This document shows, piece by piece, positions 5,211 through 7,746 of a stretch of DNA of 7,746 nucleotides. Source of the stretch: an uncultured Oscillospiraceae bacterium (GTDB taxonomy: Bacteria; Bacillota_A; Clostridia; Oscillospirales; Oscillospiraceae); assembly GCA_910579155.1 (NCBI GenBank), contig CAJTTS010000136.1:1-7746 (forward strand), written 5' to 3'. Made by a program: the position numbers and the translations under genes. Position 1 is the first letter of the stretch. The number at the start of each line of letters is the position of its first letter. The notes below the pieces were generated by a model. It saw only the letters and a program-made list of their open reading frames with translations, made no database searches and was not told the origin of the DNA.

Positions 5211-5924
5211 ATGCACTTGAGAGAGAATATTGAGCAAATCCGCGCGGACATCGACGCCGCCGCCCGTGCCGCCGGGCGGGACCCGGCCTCCATCACCCTG
5301 CTGGCCGCCACAAAGACCCAGACCTCGGACACCATCCGGGCGGCCGTCGCCGCAGGGATCACCGTGTGTGGGGAGAACCGGGTGCAGGAACTCACCGCCC
5401 ACCTGGCGGACAACGCCTATGAGGGGGCGGCGCTCCACTTCATCGGCCACTTGCAGACCAACAAGGTCAAGTACATCGTGGGCAAGGTGGAGCTGATCCA
5501 CTCCGTGTCCTCGGAAAAACTGCTCGCCGCCATTGCCGCCCAGGCGGACAAGCTTGGCGTCGTCCAGGATATCCTGCTGGAGATCAACCTGGCGGGGGAG
5601 GAGTCCAAATCCGGCTTCACCCCCGGTCAGGCGCTGCCCGCCGCCGCTTTGTGCGCCAAACTGCCCGGCGTGCGGCTCCGGGGATTGATGTGCATCCCCC
5701 CTGCGGCCACCCGTCCGGGAGAAAATCTTCCCCATTTTGAAAATTTACGCCAGTTGGCTGTTGACATAAGACTGAAAATGATGGATAATAACATAGATAT
5801 GGACGTGCTTTCCATGGGCATGAGCGGCGACTATCAGGACGCTGTCGCCGCGGGCTCCACCTGCATCCGGGTGGGTTCCGCTCTGTTCGGCCCCCGCCCG
5901 CCTGTGTCACCCCGGAAGAACTGA
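5211..5924 (+). CDS. yggS: YggS/YlmE-family pyridoxal phosphate-binding protein (PLP homeostasis)
   Basis: This 237-residue cytoplasmic protein belongs to the YggS/PROSC family, single TIM-barrel proteins that bind pyridoxal phosphate without known catalysis and buffer vitamin B6 and amino-acid pools. K35 within AATKTQ is the expected Schiff-base lysine. GENRVQE (54-60), HFIGHLQTNK (76-85), the INLAGEESKSGF segment (125-136), SMGMSGD (201-207) and RVGSALFG (220-227) are all in place. Length is normal when started at 5211. The gene precedes sepF, as ylmE precedes ylmF/sepF in Bacillus subtilis, a conserved link to cell division whose reason is not known. Codons around 5725-5800 are notably AT-rich and contain a promoter-like sequence facing sepF (5761-5789). 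The leader is 208 nt of hairpins and repeat-like DNA. Confidence 0.95.
   Translation: MHLRENIEQIRADIDAAARAAGRDPASITLLAATKTQTSDTIRAAVAAGITVCGENRVQELTAHLADNAYEGAALHFIGHLQTNKVKYIVGKVELIHSVSSEKLLAAIAAQADKLGVVQDILLEINLAGEESKSGFTPGQALPAAALCAKLPGVRLRGLMCIPPAATRPGENLPHFENLRQLAVDIRLKMMDNNIDMDVLSMGMSGDYQDAVAAGSTCIRVGSALFGPRPPVSPRKN
5761..5789 (+). promoter_or_regulatory. Promoter-like sequence inside yggS, facing sepF-divIVA
   Basis: A perfect TTGACA (5761-5766), a 17-bp spacer and GATAAT (5784-5789, 5 of 6 matches) lie in an AT-rich patch within the yggS coding region. Transcription would start near 5796, about 175 nt before sepF. This would allow sepF and divIVA to be made independently of the upstream genes. 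It is sequence evidence only. Confidence 0.6.
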
Positions 5925-5969
5925 CCCTTGGTTGCTTCCCTGATTCACCATGGAAGGGAGATTGTCGAT

Positions 5970-6440
5970 ATGAGCCTGTTTGATGAACTGAAACGGATCG
6001 CCCGCCCCTACGAGGACGAAGAAGAGGACGAGTATGAGGAGGACTTCACTCCGGTGAGCTCTGTTCGGGAGGCCCCCCGCGACCGCACCCGCGGACAGGA
6101 GCGCGATTACTCCGACCGCGACGCCGACCGCCGCAGCAACAAGGTGGTCAACATCCACACCACCACCCAGCTCCAGGTGGTGCTGGTCAGCCCCACCCGC
6201 TTCGAGAACGCCAGTGAAATCGCCGACCATCTGCGGGACAAGCGCACGGTGGTGCTCAACCTGGAGCAGACGGACAAGAACATCGCCCGGCGGCTCATCG
6301 ACTTTTTGTCCGGTGTGGCCTACGCCAACGAGGGCACCATCAAGAAGGTCGCCCTGTCCACGTATATCATTACCCCCTATAATGTGGAGATCCTGGGGGA
6401 TCTCATCGACGAGCTGGAAAACAACGGCCTGTATTTCTGA
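5970..6440 (+). CDS. sepF: Cell division protein SepF
   Basis: SepF anchors FtsZ to the membrane and bundles its filaments at mid-cell in Gram-positive bacteria. The 156-residue protein begins with an amphipathic, membrane-binding type helix (MSLFDELKRIA, 1-11). A strongly acidic stretch (14-25) and a charged, arginine- and aspartate-rich linker (33-56) follow. The compact SepF core runs from about 58 to 145 and includes KVVNIH (58-63), VVLNLE (94-99) and RRLIDFLSGVAYA (107-119), whose G115 corresponds to the conserved dimer-interface glycine. The frame is open further upstream, but the ATG at 5970 is chosen because it gives the canonical N-terminus and has AAGGGAG 9 nt upstream. It lies 45 nt after yggS and 21 nt before divIVA, so transcription with divIVA is likely, perhaps also from the internal promoter in yggS. 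Confidence 0.96.
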   Translation: MSLFDELKRIARPYEDEEEDEYEEDFTPVSSVREAPRDRTRGQERDYSDRDADRRSNKVVNIHTTTQLQVVLVSPTRFENASEIADHLRDKRTVVLNLEQTDKNIARRLIDFLSGVAYANEGTIKKVALSTYIITPYNVEILGDLIDELENNGLYF

Positions 6441-6461
6441 TATAGGGGGATGTGAAACACT

Positions 6462-7214
6462 ATGATGACACCGCAGGAAGTGGCCAGCCACTCCTTTGCC
6501 AAGGCCACTCTGGGCGGATACAACCTGGCCCAGGTGGACGAGTTTCTGGACGCGCTCACCGAGGATTTCACCACGCTGTATAACGACAACGCCATTCTGA
6601 AGAACAAGCTGAAGGTGCTCTCCGAGAAGGTGGAGGAGTACCGGGCCACCGAGGAGACCATGCGCAAGACCCTTCTCGCCGCCCAGCAGATGGCGGACTC
6701 CCTGGTGGAGGACGCCAAGAAGAAGCAGGCCGAACTGGTCAGCGAGGCGGAGCACGGCGTGCAGGCCCGGGTGGACGAGTTGAAGAAGGCGGTAACCGCC
6801 GAGGAGTACCGTTTGAAGAAGGCTCAGGAGTCCACCGCCGCCTATGTGCGCAAGCTTGCCCAGTTCCACGATGAGGAGATGGCGTTTCTGTCCAACCTGG
6901 GGGACCTGGTGCCCCCGGAGATGGCCGCTGCGGTGCGGGACGATCCCTCCGTCGAGATCAAGGCCGCGTTGGACGCCCAGGTGCGGGAAGAGGAGCAGCA
7001 GCGGCAGCAGCAGGCTGTGCAGGCCGTCGCCCCTGCCCCCCCGCCCCAGCAGAAGTCCGCGCCCCGCCTTGTGGCCGTGGGGCCGGATGACGACGTGCCC
7101 CCCCTGCCGGACGACTTTGTCCCCGTCATGACCCAGGACGAGTTCGAGCTGGACCCGGACGCCACCCGGCGGTATACCGACCTGAAGTTCGGGAAGGACT
7201 ACGAGATTCAATGA
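6462..7214 (+). CDS. divIVA: DivIVA-domain protein
   Basis: DivIVA proteins recognise curved membrane at poles and septa and recruit division, wall-growth or chromosome-anchoring partners. In this 250-residue protein the N-terminal membrane-targeting domain is clear: TPQEVASHSF (3-12) then GGYNLAQVDEFLDAL (18-32). Long coiled coil runs from about 33 to 140. A linker rich in Q and P (177-198) leads to an acidic tail (209-250) ending FGKDYEIQ. The membrane-inserting turn reads ATLGGY, so the phenylalanine-arginine tip known from Bacillus subtilis is absent. Start is ATG at 6462 or the adjacent ATG at 6465; a GGGGGA lies 11 nt before the first. sepF sits directly upstream, with no ylmG or ylmH between. 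Transcription ends at the bidirectional terminator 4 nt downstream. Confidence 0.93.
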   Translation: MMTPQEVASHSFAKATLGGYNLAQVDEFLDALTEDFTTLYNDNAILKNKLKVLSEKVEEYRATEETMRKTLLAAQQMADSLVEDAKKKQAELVSEAEHGVQARVDELKKAVTAEEYRLKKAQESTAAYVRKLAQFHDEEMAFLSNLGDLVPPEMAAAVRDDPSVEIKAALDAQVREEEQQRQQQAVQAVAPAPPPQQKSAPRLVAVGPDDDVPPLPDDFVPVMTQDEFELDPDATRRYTDLKFGKDYEIQ

Positions 7215-7217
7215 CGC

Positions 7218-7255
7218 AAAAAAGCGCCCCCTGGAAAGCCCAGGAGGCGCTTTTT
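7218..7255. terminator. Bidirectional intrinsic terminator between divIVA and gap
   Basis: AAAAAGCGCC (7219-7228) pairs with GGCGCTTTTT (7246-7255). CCTGG/CCAGG pairing lies inside the stem after one mismatch, around a short AAAGC loop. A and T runs at the two ends give a T-tailed stem on both strands, so it serves divIVA (plus) and the convergent dehydrogenase gene (minus). Confidence 0.92.
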
Positions 7256-7276
7256 GTTTCCGGTTTTGACCGCAAA

Positions 7277-7746
<470 letters not shown>

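Noticed and set aside
5928..5969. Upstream start for SepF adding 14 residues
   Set aside because: The ATG at 5970 gives the canonical membrane-helix N-terminus and has the better ribosome site.
6355..6383. Perfect TATAAT inside sepF, upstream of divIVA
   Set aside because: The sequence 17 bp upstream (TGTCCA) is a poor -35 box and there is no extended -10; the bases also encode a conserved SepF strand.
5907..7211. Open frame of 434 codons on the minus strand
   Set aside because: It is fully antisense to sepF and divIVA, both with clear domains, ribosome sites and a terminator; composition is an artefact of the opposite strand.

Overview
This window looks like chromosomal DNA from a GC-rich, Gram-positive Clostridia, probably an Oscillospiraceae-type gut anaerobe. 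The evidence is strongly GC-biased codon use, purine-rich Shine-Dalgarno sites, sigma-A type promoters sitting in short AT-rich islands, and a Firmicutes cell-division pair (SepF, DivIVA). The genus is an inference; no rRNA or other taxonomic marker is present.

Layout. Positions 1-2108 are read on the minus strand: the 5' part of an RhlE-like DEAD-box RNA helicase (cut by the left edge), a shikimate-kinase-family protein, and a single-gene c-di-GMP receptor (YcgR/PilZ type) with its own promoter and terminator. At about 2190-2280 two promoters lie back to back, one for the PilZ gene (minus) and one for miaA (plus), with a perfect 10-bp palindrome between them. Positions 2314-7214 are all plus strand: miaA, hfq, a HlyD-like membrane-anchored protein, a YggS-type PLP protein, sepF and divIVA. 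A bidirectional terminator at 7218-7255 separates divIVA from the convergent C-terminal part of a glyceraldehyde-3-phosphate dehydrogenase gene, which runs off the right edge.

Function. miaA-hfq is a widely conserved pair (tRNA A37 isopentenylation and an RNA chaperone). YggS-sepF-divIVA corresponds to the tail of the Firmicutes division cluster, here without the ylmG and ylmH genes that separate sepF from divIVA in Bacillus subtilis. A strong promoter-like sequence inside yggS (TTGACA, 17 bp, GATAAT) could drive sepF-divIVA separately. The HlyD-like gene has no transporter partner in the window.

The most unusual non-genic feature is a family of diverged intergenic repeats of about 130-140 bp. 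Two clear copies lie downstream of the kinase gene and between miaA and hfq. A third, more diverged candidate lies in the opposite orientation upstream of yggS. They share short hairpins and a core block, and they fill most of the intergenic space longer than 150 bp other than the two promoter regions. No tRNA, rRNA, CRISPR array, transposase or known riboswitch was recognised.
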